A stretch of 64,000 nt of DNA from Candidatus Nitrosotenuis aquarius (GTDB taxonomy: Archaea > Thermoproteota > Nitrososphaeria > Nitrososphaerales > Nitrosopumilaceae). Below are positions 30,325-39,479 of the stretch, one piece after another. Position 1 is the stretch's first letter. Each line of letters opens with the position of its first letter. Made by a program: the position numbers and the translations under genes. The DNA lies in NCBI RefSeq assembly GCF_002787055.1, contig NZ_CP024808.1, positions 1,266,328-1,330,327 of the forward strand, read 5' to 3'. Below the pieces are notes generated by a model. It searched no databases. It was not told where the DNA came from and was given only the letters and a program-made list of their open reading frames with translations.

Positions 30325-32219
30325 TTCCTTGGAATTCCTTCACATGCATCCATGAACCATTTTGGCAAATCGTTTCTCTGATGGTATATCATGCGCTCTG
30401 CCTTGGTGTCCAAAACATATGTCATTGCACTATCGCCGACATGCCGGATGCTTCTGCCTGCCATTTGTAGTAATCGAAATGCGGATTTTAGATAATATCT
30501 TCGGTGGTCTGCCTCGGAATCGTAGATCTTTTTCATTCGAAGATCGTCAACTGTTGGATAGTAGGGAGCTTTTACAATAATCTGGAACCTGCTGTCGTCA
30601 TCTGGCAGATTAACGCCGGATTCCAAGCCAGGCGAAATCAAAACTGAATTTGGCGTGCCCCGGTGAACGTCTATTGCCTCTGCCTTGTCCTGGCCTCGCT
30701 CTAGTGGCAATAATCTTGGTCTTAGCTCAGGCGATATCTTTTCCATGATATAATCAAGCTGTGAATAGCTGGTAAGTAGTATGATTCCCCGCTGGGTGGG
30801 CCTGATCTTGAGAATGGCTTCTATCTGTGAGATTATCTTATCTGGCAGGACATTTTCCGATGTCGCCTCGACATATTCTGTTTTCAAGAATACTACTTTG
30901 CGATTTTCTAGTGGAATGTTAGAGTCTTCGTTTATGAAATAGACCTCGTCCTTTTTGAATCCAGTCTCTCTACAGAATAATTCCAAGTTTATGGTAGCTG
31001 ACATGTACAAGGACAGGTCAAAACCTGAGCTCATCTCTTCCATGAACCAGTGGAGGTGCCACGGTTTTATTGTGACCTCATCAAAGTTTCGGCCGCGCCT
31101 GTCATCTTGCGATTTTGACTGGATGTCAGTGATGATATAATTTTGGTCAGCTGATTCCAGCCCCTTTTGCAGAATCTTCATTTTTGTGGTATAGTTTTTG
31201 AGGTCGTTGAGGACAAAATGGTTGATATGCTTGTGGTCAAACTTGCAGTCAACATGATCTTTGCACTTTAGGAATTCCTTGGTCTTGATGTAATCTCGGA
31301 TTTTGTTGCAGTCAGAGCAGCTAAATTGTAGCTTGATTCCATGTTTGATACATCGAACATGCTTTTTGATGTGTTCCTCTGATTGTAGGAATAACGAATG
31401 CTCTGCGCACTGCTTTATGACGGCTTCTCGTTTTTTGAACGCCTCTGAAAATGAATTGACGTATTGCTTTATTGCGCCAAGATTAGAGTTGACTGAGAAC
31501 TTGGGCATTTCCACGCCAAGCAACTCGCCGTAAAATCCGGACAGATTTGTTGCAAGCTGGTTTGCAAGCTCCTCATCCAGTTCATGTGCCTCATCACACA
31601 CTAGGAGCTTTCTTTGTGGCATTTCCTCACCAGATAACAAGTGCGAAAGATACGATGCGTAGGAATAGGCAACAAAGCTTGCCTTTTTGCCAATTTCTAT
31701 TTGGTCATAATACGGGCACTTTCTGGGTGTGTCTTGGCCTATGATTTTTTCAGCAATGGTGCCTTTTTTGAGAATATTATATGATTCTGATTCTGGCTTG
31801 AAAGAGCAGTCATTGCAATAACCATGGGTACAGTCAAAGACGCGGTTTGTCTGCTCGCAGAGGAACCTTCTCTTTCCGCGAACTGTATTGAAAAAGCCAA
31901 ACTCGTTTCTGTACTGGTCTTGGAGTAGTACTGTTGATGTAAGTATGGTGGCTGATCTAAAGTATAGAGACAATGCAATTGCAATCCAGCTTTTGCCTGT
32001 TCCGGTAGGAGCTGATAGGAGAATTTTCTTGTAGCCGGATTCTATTGCATGCTGGATCTTTTTGATTACCTCGTATTGCTTTGGGGTGGGTTCTTTTCCG
32101 GCAAACTGTCCAACTAGTTCCAGTGCCTCGACTAGGGAAATTGGCTCTCGGGGGTTTTTGAGGTTGATTTCTGGATAGCTGGAGCGCATTCTGCGTCCTA
32201 GGGCGTCAAATTGCAACAT
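30321..32219 (-). CDS. XPD/DinG-like superfamily 2 helicase with Cys/His-rich insertion
   Basis: 632 residues. Walker A APTGTGKSWIA (about 70-80), the DEAH box at 209-212 (VCDEAHELDEE) and motif VI QMAGRSIRH (about 585) mark a Rad3/XPD-type helicase. Cys121, 130, 135/138 and 168 (KCPYYDQ) fit the XPD/DinG [4Fe-4S] domain. A further Cys/His-rich block (Cys290, 301, 304, 319, 325; HVRCIKHG, CSDCNK, CKDHVDCKFDH) inserts in the Arch region and is not standard. Such enzymes unwind DNA 5'-3' in repair. Flanked by microproteins and the methylase gene. Confidence 0.85.
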   Translation of the reverse strand: MLQFDALGRRMRSSYPEINLKNPREPISLVEALELVGQFAGKEPTPKQYEVIKKIQHAIESGYKKILLSAPTGTGKSWIAIALSLYFRSATILTSTVLLQDQYRNEFGFFNTVRGKRRFLCEQTNRVFDCTHGYCNDCSFKPESESYNILKKGTIAEKIIGQDTPRKCPYYDQIEIGKKASFVAYSYASYLSHLLSGEEMPQRKLLVCDEAHELDEELANQLATNLSGFYGELLGVEMPKFSVNSNLGAIKQYVNSFSEAFKKREAVIKQCAEHSLFLQSEEHIKKHVRCIKHGIKLQFSCSDCNKIRDYIKTKEFLKCKDHVDCKFDHKHINHFVLNDLKNYTTKMKILQKGLESADQNYIITDIQSKSQDDRRGRNFDEVTIKPWHLHWFMEEMSSGFDLSLYMSATINLELFCRETGFKKDEVYFINEDSNIPLENRKVVFLKTEYVEATSENVLPDKIISQIEAILKIRPTQRGIILLTSYSQLDYIMEKISPELRPRLLPLERGQDKAEAIDVHRGTPNSVLISPGLESGVNLPDDDSRFQIIVKAPYYPTVDDLRMKKIYDSEADHRRYYLKSAFRLLQMAGRSIRHVGDSAMTYVLDTKAERMIYHQRNDLPKWFMDACEGIPRN

Positions 32220-32332
32220 CTAACCCCTAGATGTAGTGGATATAATTGTAGAATCAGAATGAATCTGAGCTAGCTTTTGGTTAGTGGTGATTCGATCATA
32301 CAATTGATTATGTTGTGCATGATACCAAAACC

Positions 32333-32461
32333 ATGAAAGCAAAATTCGCTACCTCATGTTCAGCATGTGGGGATAAAATAGCACCTGGAAAGGAAATCTC
32401 AAAAAACGAGTCAGGAAAATGGGTCCACAAACACTGTGCCCCAGAAATAGAGCTACTCTAA
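32333..32461 (+). CDS. Treble-clef zinc-finger microprotein (42 aa)
   Basis: ATG 32333 to TAA 32461: MKAKFATSCSACGDKIAPGK, EISKNESGKWVHKHCAPEIE, LL. CSAC then 18 residues to HKHC gives C-x2-C-x18-H-x2-C, the spacing of small archaeal treble-clef fingers. It overlaps the convergent methylase gene by 9 bp. Function unknown; possibly nucleic-acid binding. Confidence 0.6.
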   Translation: MKAKFATSCSACGDKIAPGKEISKNESGKWVHKHCAPEIELL

Positions 32462-33220
32462 GTCATGGCTTAGTATCAAGATCTCTCTTGATTTCTTGTT
32501 ATTTGACATTCCGTATTTCCAGTCCGGATATAGAATTGTGTAATCGGAGTATATCTCGTGAATTTCCCTAGAATTGTTGTATGATAGAATCCAATTGTTT
32601 CGTTTTTTGAGAATTTCTGCCAAACCTGCATGATCAAAGTTTTTGTGCAAATCTCCCTTTTTGCCGTAAAGCTTGCTCTGAATTAGGTACGGCGGATCCA
32701 AGTATAGAAGCGCTTTTTTGTGCCTGAGAATTGATTTTTTAAAGTCTAGTCGTTGCACTGTGAGATTTTTGATTCGAAATATTCTTAGCTTTTCAATTGA
32801 TGATTTTGTAAATCTTGGATTGTTGTCTATACCACCACTTGCCATTCCGCCAGACAGTGTAGAACCAGAAAACGAAGTCCTGTTTAGAACAAAAAATATT
32901 GAGGCTCGCTCTAACTTGCTTTTTGATTGTATCTGGAGCTTTTGTAATTCATAGAATTTTTCTTTTTTTAATGGATGGTATTTTTTTACACTAGCTGCAA
33001 GTTTTTGCGGATTTCTCAGCAAAACCTGCCAAAAATCAACTAATGGTCCAAAGATGTCATAACCATAAACTCGAATTCCATTTTGCGCACAATAGATCTC
33101 CAGTGAACCTCCACCAAAAAATGGTGAGCAAAGATGGGTGGTGTCTTTGGGAATGTATTTTGATATGATTTTGACTGCGCGAGATTTTCCACCAGGATAG
33201 CGCAAAGGTGATTTAATCAT
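32453..33220 (-). CDS. DNA adenine-N6 methyltransferase (Dam / D12 class)
   Basis: 255 residues. The SAM motif is FFGGGSLE and the catalytic motif DPPYLIQS; LRYPGGKSRA at the start is typical of Dam/DpnM-type enzymes. VLNRTSFSG is a further family block. It methylates adenine in a palindrome such as GATC, though the target is not predictable. No restriction endonuclease gene is adjacent, so it is an orphan methylase, either regulatory or a remnant of a restriction system. Divergent from the aldehyde dehydrogenase gene by 41 bp. Confidence 0.9.
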   Translation of the reverse strand: MIKSPLRYPGGKSRAVKIISKYIPKDTTHLCSPFFGGGSLEIYCAQNGIRVYGYDIFGPLVDFWQVLLRNPQKLAASVKKYHPLKKEKFYELQKLQIQSKSKLERASIFFVLNRTSFSGSTLSGGMASGGIDNNPRFTKSSIEKLRIFRIKNLTVQRLDFKKSILRHKKALLYLDPPYLIQSKLYGKKGDLHKNFDHAGLAEILKKRNNWILSYNNSREIHEIYSDYTILYPDWKYGMSNNKKSREILILSHDLE

Positions 33221-33261
33221 ACTAAATCATTTTATTTGCTAATCCAGTATATCATTTACCT

Positions 33262-34833
33262 TTGATTGAAAACGAAAACACTTGGGCAAATGCAGTAAAA
33301 ACAGGCACCCAAGACGATTTCCACAAGAAATTCGATTCCGCACTAGAATCCCTAAAATCAGAATTTGGCAAGACCTATCCGTTAATCATAGGAGGAAAAG
33401 AAGCATACACAGAAAAAACATTTGATGTACGATCCCCATCCGACACCAGAATCATCCTAGCCAAGTTTCCACTGGCAACAAAAGAGCAGACAAACCAGGC
33501 AATCGAGTCAGCCAAGGACGCATTTTACAATTGGAGCTCCACACCATACCGGACCAGAGCCAAAGTTTTCCGCGAAGTAGCATTACAGTTTTCTCAAGAA
33601 AAATTCACGCTGGCTGCCATAGTGAGCCTAGAAAACGGCAAAAACAGGCTCGAGGCAATGGGAGAAATGGATGAAACAATTGATTTTCTGCGATTTTATG
33701 CAGACCAGCTAGAGGCAAACCAAGGATTTGTCAAACCAACAAAAAACGCAAACCCAAACGAAAAAACCCAATCCATCCTAAAACCATACGGCGTCTGGGG
33801 AATAATTTCTCCGTTTAACTTTCCATCAGCAATAGCAATTGGAATGAGCAGCGGTGCACTAATCACAGGAAATTCCGTGGTACTAAAGCCAGCAAGCGAC
33901 ACGCCACTATCAGCATTCCAATTCGTAAATGCAATTTACAAAAAAATCACACCAGGCGCAATCAACTTTGTAACAGGACAGGGCAGCATAGTGGGCCAAG
34001 CCATAGTTGAAAACCCAAACGTCTCTGGTATAGCATTTACCGGTTCCAAAGAAGTTGGGCTGTCAGGATTTAGGACGTTTACACGAGAATCCCCAAAGCC
34101 ATTCATCTCAGAGATGGGCGGCAAAAACCCAGTCATAGTGACCGAATCAGCAGATCTGGAAAAAGCAACCGACGGGGTTTTGCGTGCAGCATTTGGCTAT
34201 GGTGGACAAAAGTGCAGCGCCTGCTCGCGGGTATATGTCCAAAAACAAATTGCGCCAAAATTCCTAGAAAAACTCGTAACAAAAACACAAAACCTCAAGA
34301 TCGGACTTCCCTGGGAAAAAGATACGTACTTGGGTCCAATAATTAATGATTCAGCCAAAAAAAAATTCGAGTCGGCAGTGGAGCTTGCAAAAAAGGACGG
34401 CAAGATAATTTTCGGCGGTGAAATCCTAAAGGACGGACTGTACCAAAACGGCTACTATGTCAAGCCTACAATAGTTACCAATTTACCAAAAGACCACAAG
34501 CTAGTAAAAGAAGAATTATTCTTGCCGTTTTTGTGCGTCCAGGAATTTGAAAAATTCGATGATGCAATAAGGGAGGCAAACGATTCCGAATATGGCCTCA
34601 CTGCAGGCATATTTTCGCAATCCAAGTCAGAAATTGACGCATTTTTCTCTAAAATCGAGGCTGGAGTAACATATGCAAATCGAGCCCAATCTGCAACAAC
34701 TGGCGCAATGGTGCAGTCACAGCCCTTTGTTGGATGGAAAAATTCCGGAATTTCTGGCAAAGGAGCAGGCGGCGCATATTACCTGACCCAGTTCCTCCGA
34801 GAGCAAACGCAAACAATTTGCAATGAGCAGTAA
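33262..34833 (+). CDS. Aldehyde dehydrogenase, P5C/glutamate-semialdehyde dehydrogenase-like
   Basis: 523 residues from TTG 33262. The catalytic Cys lies in GYGGQKCSACSRVYV, the sequence form of 1-pyrroline-5-carboxylate dehydrogenase; SEMGGKNPVIV precedes it as the conserved Glu-Met-Gly-Gly block. The Rossmann signature is GVWGIISPFNFPSAI. It oxidises glutamate semialdehyde to glutamate with NAD, in proline or arginine breakdown. Function rests on the Cys-site form; other long-chain semialdehydes are possible. Its stop overlaps the next gene by 11 bp, so they are translationally linked. Confidence 0.86.
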   Translation: MIENENTWANAVKTGTQDDFHKKFDSALESLKSEFGKTYPLIIGGKEAYTEKTFDVRSPSDTRIILAKFPLATKEQTNQAIESAKDAFYNWSSTPYRTRAKVFREVALQFSQEKFTLAAIVSLENGKNRLEAMGEMDETIDFLRFYADQLEANQGFVKPTKNANPNEKTQSILKPYGVWGIISPFNFPSAIAIGMSSGALITGNSVVLKPASDTPLSAFQFVNAIYKKITPGAINFVTGQGSIVGQAIVENPNVSGIAFTGSKEVGLSGFRTFTRESPKPFISEMGGKNPVIVTESADLEKATDGVLRAAFGYGGQKCSACSRVYVQKQIAPKFLEKLVTKTQNLKIGLPWEKDTYLGPIINDSAKKKFESAVELAKKDGKIIFGGEILKDGLYQNGYYVKPTIVTNLPKDHKLVKEELFLPFLCVQEFEKFDDAIREANDSEYGLTAGIFSQSKSEIDAFFSKIEAGVTYANRAQSATTGAMVQSQPFVGWKNSGISGKGAGGAYYLTQFLREQTQTICNEQ

Positions 34834-35845
34834 TATAGCTAAAACACCACAGGTCATCGTCTTTTTTGGCTTTGTTGTACTAGCTGTTGTCATTATAGCT
34901 GTATCGATTGGATTTTTGCAACCAATGAACAAGTCTGATACCAGAGAAAAAATCCTCATCTCAAATCTGAAAAATGAAAAAATTCCTGCAAAAATCTCAG
35001 AAATTCCTCCAAACAAATCATATCATTTTGCATACCCATCATCCTATGACATTAGCAAATCTGAAAATTCGCACCAAATGTTCATCTTGATTAGAGTGCC
35101 AAAAGAGCTAGGAGGAGACAAAGATGACATTTCATCATTTAGAGCATATTCAGCTGTTGCATTGGAATCGGGCTGTTTGATGAAACACTGGCCTCATGAA
35201 GGACGAAACACAGTAATCCAAGAACCATGCCATAATGGCGTATATCGAGTCCAAGATGGACTGCTGATAGGAATTGAACTACTCTACAAACATCTCTTCA
35301 ATGCCTTGCCATATCTAGAGCTGTCTGCCGACGAACAAGGATACATTTACGCAGAACCACCAATCTGGGAGCTTGACAAAAACGGAGTTGTTGGAATCGG
35401 AAGGAACGTATCTGAAGAGCTTTACAGAAAAACTGCAATTGCAGAACTAAATGATTACCTTACAAATTCTGGCAAGCCGCTTGACATTCCATTGCAGCTA
35501 AAGGATGGTTCAATTCTAACACCTGGAAAGACAAACCATGACTTTGTGTACAAAAACACGCGTGACATTAGGATCTATCATCATTTGGAAATATTATACT
35601 GTAATTGCAGTGCGCCAACTGACACCAGTATGCTAGATGAAGCGTGGCTACTAGATGATGAATTATTGTACGTTGAGGGATTTTATCCCCCAAGCGGCGA
35701 GTATCAGTATTATTCTGTAACATTCTTCAGAGATGGATATCAAATCAAGTTCCTATCATCAGGAAGAAGCTTTGAGGAATTGCTAACACATGTCTTGGAT
35801 AATTTCTATGAAAACAAGAATTATTCCATGCTCAAAAAAGCCTGA
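34823..35845 (+). CDS. Membrane-anchored Rieske-fold protein without a 2Fe-2S site
   Basis: 340 residues with one N-terminal membrane helix (about 10-31) and an outside domain. AYSAVALESGCLMK aligns with the Rieske AVCTHLGC loop, and IQEPCHNGVYRVQDG with CPCHGS. The Cys and His ligands of loop 1 are Ala113 and Glu115, the first Cys of loop 2 is Glu134; only His137 remains. The two disulfide cysteines (Cys118 and Cys136) are kept. The remainder of the chain is beta-rich with a GEYQYYSVTFF C-terminus. It is coupled to the P5C-dehydrogenase-like gene by an 11-bp overlap. Rieske identity is inferred from spacing. Confidence 0.55.
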   Translation: MSSNIAKTPQVIVFFGFVVLAVVIIAVSIGFLQPMNKSDTREKILISNLKNEKIPAKISEIPPNKSYHFAYPSSYDISKSENSHQMFILIRVPKELGGDKDDISSFRAYSAVALESGCLMKHWPHEGRNTVIQEPCHNGVYRVQDGLLIGIELLYKHLFNALPYLELSADEQGYIYAEPPIWELDKNGVVGIGRNVSEELYRKTAIAELNDYLTNSGKPLDIPLQLKDGSILTPGKTNHDFVYKNTRDIRIYHHLEILYCNCSAPTDTSMLDEAWLLDDELLYVEGFYPPSGEYQYYSVTFFRDGYQIKFLSSGRSFEELLTHVLDNFYENKNYSMLKKA

Positions 35846-35926
35846 AAAACCAACTCTGATTTAAGCCGATTCGTTAAAGCGGAATTTAATCAAACCTCTT
35901 AAAGCTTTTTTTCGTATGGTAGTACA

Positions 35927-35974
35927 ATGTCTGCGCAATACTTAATTGCAAATTCTAGTCGTGGTGCATATTGA
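35927..35974 (+). other. 15-codon upstream ORF overlapping the propeller start
   Basis: ATG 35927 to TGA 35974 encodes MSAQYLIANSSRGAY. Its TGA overlaps the TTG start (35971) of the propeller gene as TTGA. It may couple translation or be chance. The surrounding 125-bp interval contains no other gene. Confidence 0.2.
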
Positions 35975-38187
35975 ATACTAAAATCATTATAGCTGTTGTC
36001 GCAGCAATCTCTGTAGCTGGATCATTTGGAATATTTCTGACTCTGATGCCTACCAATACACCACCTTCTACTCCATATGTTGTTTCGCCAAACGCATTTG
36101 ATGACACACCACTAGTATCTCTTGAGGGATCGCAGGAGCTCAAAAAATTCTCTTCATATGAAGAGCTCAAAAAATACCTTCAAACAACACAAGCTCAAGA
36201 TCAATACTATCGAGACTATGGTGGCCCAATAACTCTTGATAGAACAGTTTTCCCAACTCCTTTCTCTAGAACCGATGCACAATGGAATATGGCTGAAGAA
36301 GCAGCACCGGCATCAGCTCCAGTACCAACGCCTACCAATGGAGGAGTTACCGATTCTTCCAAACCGGGATATTCCACTACAAACGTCCAAGTCAAAAATG
36401 TAGACGAGCCAGACTTTCTAAAAAACGATGACAAGTACGTATACATCGTAACAGGCGACAAACTGACAATAATAGAGGCCTATCCAGCAGAGACAGCAAA
36501 AATCATACTAAAAGTTGGAATCGACATTCCACAAGGCCAGTCAATACAAAATATTTTCCTAAACGGAGACAGGCTGGTCATCTTCTACCAAGACTATCAG
36601 GAAACCGACTACATCCCACAATACAATTTTGCACCATCAAAAATCTACACAAACCTAACCCACATTGTAATAATGGATGTCTCTAGCAAGGAATCACCAA
36701 AGATAATCAAAGACTATTCCGTCAACGGCTATTACCACAATGCCAGAATGATCGGAAATCTTGTCTATCTGATATCAATAGCAGAGGTTAATCATTTCCA
36801 GCCAATCATTCCACTAATAAGAGAAGACGCAAGGACCATCATTTCTCCAGACGTTTTCTATTTTGACAATCCAGAATCCTACCATAATTTCAACACGGTA
36901 ACTGCAATCGATGTTTTTGCAGACAAGATAAAATCAGAGACTTTCATGATGGGCGGCGCAGGAACAATCTACATGTCTGAAAATAACCTGTACATTACAT
37001 ACCAAAAGAACCTGCCATATCGATATTACCAAGTCCACGAAAAGACCAGATTCTTCGAAGCTATAGTGCCAGTGTTGCCTACTAACATCCAGACACAAAT
37101 CAAACAGATAACAAACGATTCCACATTAAGCGAATCCGAAAAATGGAGCAAAGTATCCGATCTGCTCCAAAACACCTACAATTCCATGTCACAGTCGGAA
37201 AAATCAAAATTATTTGAGAAAATCCAGTCAGCAATCAACGATTACGAGCTGAAAATACAACAGGAAACACTAAAGACAGTAATCCACAAAATAGGCCTAA
37301 ACTCTGGCGAGCTAAAATATCTAGCAAAGGGCGAGGTCCCTGGAAGGCTGCTCAACCAGTTCTCAATGGACGAGTCGGAAAACAGATTCCGAATAGCAAC
37401 CACATCGGAATTTTATTCAAATCGCTCGTATCTGCACAATAATGTCTACGTTTTAGATGAAAATCTGATGCGCGTAGGGGCACTAGAACAAATAGCAAAG
37501 GACGAGTCCATTTATTCCGCAAGATTCATGGGCGACCGACTATATCTGGTGACATTTCAAAGAATGGACCCGTTCTTTGTAATTGATCTGTCCACAGACA
37601 CGCCAAAAGTACTGGGCGAGCTCAAAATTCCAGGATTTTCGCAGTATCTCCACCCATATGACGAAAATCATGTCATTGGTATAGGCAGGGACACCAAGGA
37701 AAACCAGTGGGGCGGAGTCCAGACAGAAGGAGTAAAGCTGGCGCTATTTGATGTAACAGATGTGTCCAAACCATCCGCAGTAGACGTGGAAATAATAGGA
37801 AAACAAGGAACAGATTCCGAAGTGCTAAACGACCACAAGGCAATGCTCTTTGACAAGCAAAAGGGAATTTTGTCAATACCAATTTCCAATTACAACTATA
37901 ACATAGAGCCGTACTACAAGGATGGCAGATATGTCGAGCCAACAACATGGAGAGGATTCTATGTGTATGATGTCAAGGATTCCGGCTTTGATCTAAAGGG
38001 AACTATAATGCATTCAAACGGCACCGGCTACGAGTATTATGGGTACGGAAGCAGGTCATTTTACATTGATGACACACTGTACACTGTAAGCTCTAATCTT
38101 ATGAAGATGAATGCGATATCTGATCTGCACGAGGTAAACCAGATAAAATTCAGGGATGAGGCAAAGCTAGTACGCTATATCGACTAA
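35971..38187 (+). CDS. Secreted beta-propeller-domain protein
   Basis: 738 residues from TTG 35971 with an N-terminal signal anchor (TKIIIAVVAAISVAGSFGIF). After a Pro/Thr-rich region (about 80-130) comes the block TNVQVKNVDEPDFLKNDDKY with VYIVTGDKLTII, the start signature of the secreted beta-propeller family PF09826. Repeated propeller-like strands continue to the end (LYLVTFQRMDPFFVIDLS, HPYDENHVIGIGRDTKE). Long helical insert at about 370-440. Function of the family is unknown; it may be a surface sensor or binder. Confidence 0.85.
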   Translation: MNTKIIIAVVAAISVAGSFGIFLTLMPTNTPPSTPYVVSPNAFDDTPLVSLEGSQELKKFSSYEELKKYLQTTQAQDQYYRDYGGPITLDRTVFPTPFSRTDAQWNMAEEAAPASAPVPTPTNGGVTDSSKPGYSTTNVQVKNVDEPDFLKNDDKYVYIVTGDKLTIIEAYPAETAKIILKVGIDIPQGQSIQNIFLNGDRLVIFYQDYQETDYIPQYNFAPSKIYTNLTHIVIMDVSSKESPKIIKDYSVNGYYHNARMIGNLVYLISIAEVNHFQPIIPLIREDARTIISPDVFYFDNPESYHNFNTVTAIDVFADKIKSETFMMGGAGTIYMSENNLYITYQKNLPYRYYQVHEKTRFFEAIVPVLPTNIQTQIKQITNDSTLSESEKWSKVSDLLQNTYNSMSQSEKSKLFEKIQSAINDYELKIQQETLKTVIHKIGLNSGELKYLAKGEVPGRLLNQFSMDESENRFRIATTSEFYSNRSYLHNNVYVLDENLMRVGALEQIAKDESIYSARFMGDRLYLVTFQRMDPFFVIDLSTDTPKVLGELKIPGFSQYLHPYDENHVIGIGRDTKENQWGGVQTEGVKLALFDVTDVSKPSAVDVEIIGKQGTDSEVLNDHKAMLFDKQKGILSIPISNYNYNIEPYYKDGRYVEPTTWRGFYVYDVKDSGFDLKGTIMHSNGTGYEYYGYGSRSFYIDDTLYTVSSNLMKMNAISDLHEVNQIKFRDEAKLVRYID

Positions 38188-39479
38188 CTTTTGAAGTATT
38201 TTCTAACTCGAATGATCACTAGAGCCGGCGCTACAAAGTAAATTCCTGTATTGAGCAGTATCATTCCAATTCCATAGCCCAGTATCTCTGATTCCGAGTC
38301 AATGTCTACATAGCTCAGAATTGACATAGTGGAAAGCATTGGAGTTATGGCAGCTTTTACAATTTCTCTGAAAACTGGACTCTGTCTTTCTAGGTCTGCT
38401 ATTGCAGGACTAAATGAATAATAAAATTCGTTGAATCCAGCCATGAATGTTGTTCCTGAACTTGTCCTAAACAGGACATTGTCTCTGATTTCTCGTAACA
38501 TCTGGACTTGTGGTGCAAGTTCCGTTCCATGAGCTGCAGTTGCAATAAGACATCCACTTGGAGCTGCTGTTTCTTCTTCTTTTTCATCACTTTCTAGCAT
38601 TGGAACTTCAGCATGTTCCTCTGGCGGGGCTACAATAGGAACTACAGTCTCTTCAGATTCGCGTTCTTCTTTTGCCTGCTCTTCAGCTTTTTCTATTCCT
38701 TCTAGGATCTCTTCTTGTTGTTCTGGCGCAAAGTCGCCTTCTTGGTGTGGAAGCTTGCCTAGCAGCGCCTTTGATTTTCGTATTGCGTCATCGTCATATC
38801 CAAGCTCGTACATTGCAGAGTCAAATTCTTCTTCGGTTATCTCTCCTTTTTCAAATGCGTCCATTAGGGCCTCACTTGGGTTTTCCACATCACCTTCGAC
38901 AATCTCTGTTCCCTTTTCTGTTACGGTAAATGTCATTGTCTTTCTAATGTCAAATTTATCAGAGCTCTGGATTCCCCATGCAAATTTAATTTCATAATCG
39001 CCCAAAGGCTGGTCTATGGTATGGCAGACTGTGCCGTATCGCTCTATTGTCTTTTCATTTACCCGCACGTCACAGACAGATTCTTGAAATCCTCCCTGTA
39101 TGGTTGCCTTTGGATTGTCGGTACTAAACAATGAAAATCTGATTGTCTTTGGCGCTAGCTTGTCAGCTGCAATTTCCTCAAATGAATAAACCGGAAAGCA
39201 GTGCTCGCCGTTGCAGTTGTTTGCAACATTGTCACCTAGTGCGGTAACAAACGGAATATATGCAAACAACTCTATTCTTGGATCAAGCCCTTCTGGAACA
39301 GGGGGCATGTTCTTGATTGTAATGGCGATTTCCGTGCCTGGCGGGCCGGAAATTGGACTCATTGAAATGTTCGGCATTGGCAAATTCATGGATTCAGAGT
39401 CAAATTCCTGTGCAAACGAGTCAGGCAGATTCACAATCAAGACAGCAATTGATAATGCAAGAATTATAGTAACATTCAA
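38184..39479 (-). CDS. Secreted/membrane protein with CFI-box C-terminus
   Basis: 431 residues. A signal peptide starts it (ALSIAVLIVNLPDSFA), followed by an Ig-like domain (about 30-200), a Glu-rich helical stretch (about 225-300) and a C-terminal CFI-box type domain beginning GCLIATAAHGTELAPQVQML, ending with a transmembrane helix (about 395-425) and basic RVRKYFKS. The CFI-box occurs in many surface proteins of archaea and bacteria, with no known role. It is the last gene of the overlapping CoA-biosynthesis operon and shares 4 bp with coaBC. Confidence 0.8.
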   Translation of the reverse strand: MNVTIILALSIAVLIVNLPDSFAQEFDSESMNLPMPNISMSPISGPPGTEIAITIKNMPPVPEGLDPRIELFAYIPFVTALGDNVANNCNGEHCFPVYSFEEIAADKLAPKTIRFSLFSTDNPKATIQGGFQESVCDVRVNEKTIERYGTVCHTIDQPLGDYEIKFAWGIQSSDKFDIRKTMTFTVTEKGTEIVEGDVENPSEALMDAFEKGEITEEEFDSAMYELGYDDDAIRKSKALLGKLPHQEGDFAPEQQEEILEGIEKAEEQAKEERESEETVVPIVAPPEEHAEVPMLESDEKEEETAAPSGCLIATAAHGTELAPQVQMLREIRDNVLFRTSSGTTFMAGFNEFYYSFSPAIADLERQSPVFREIVKAAITPMLSTMSILSYVDIDSESEILGYGIGMILLNTGIYFVAPALVIIRVRKYFKS

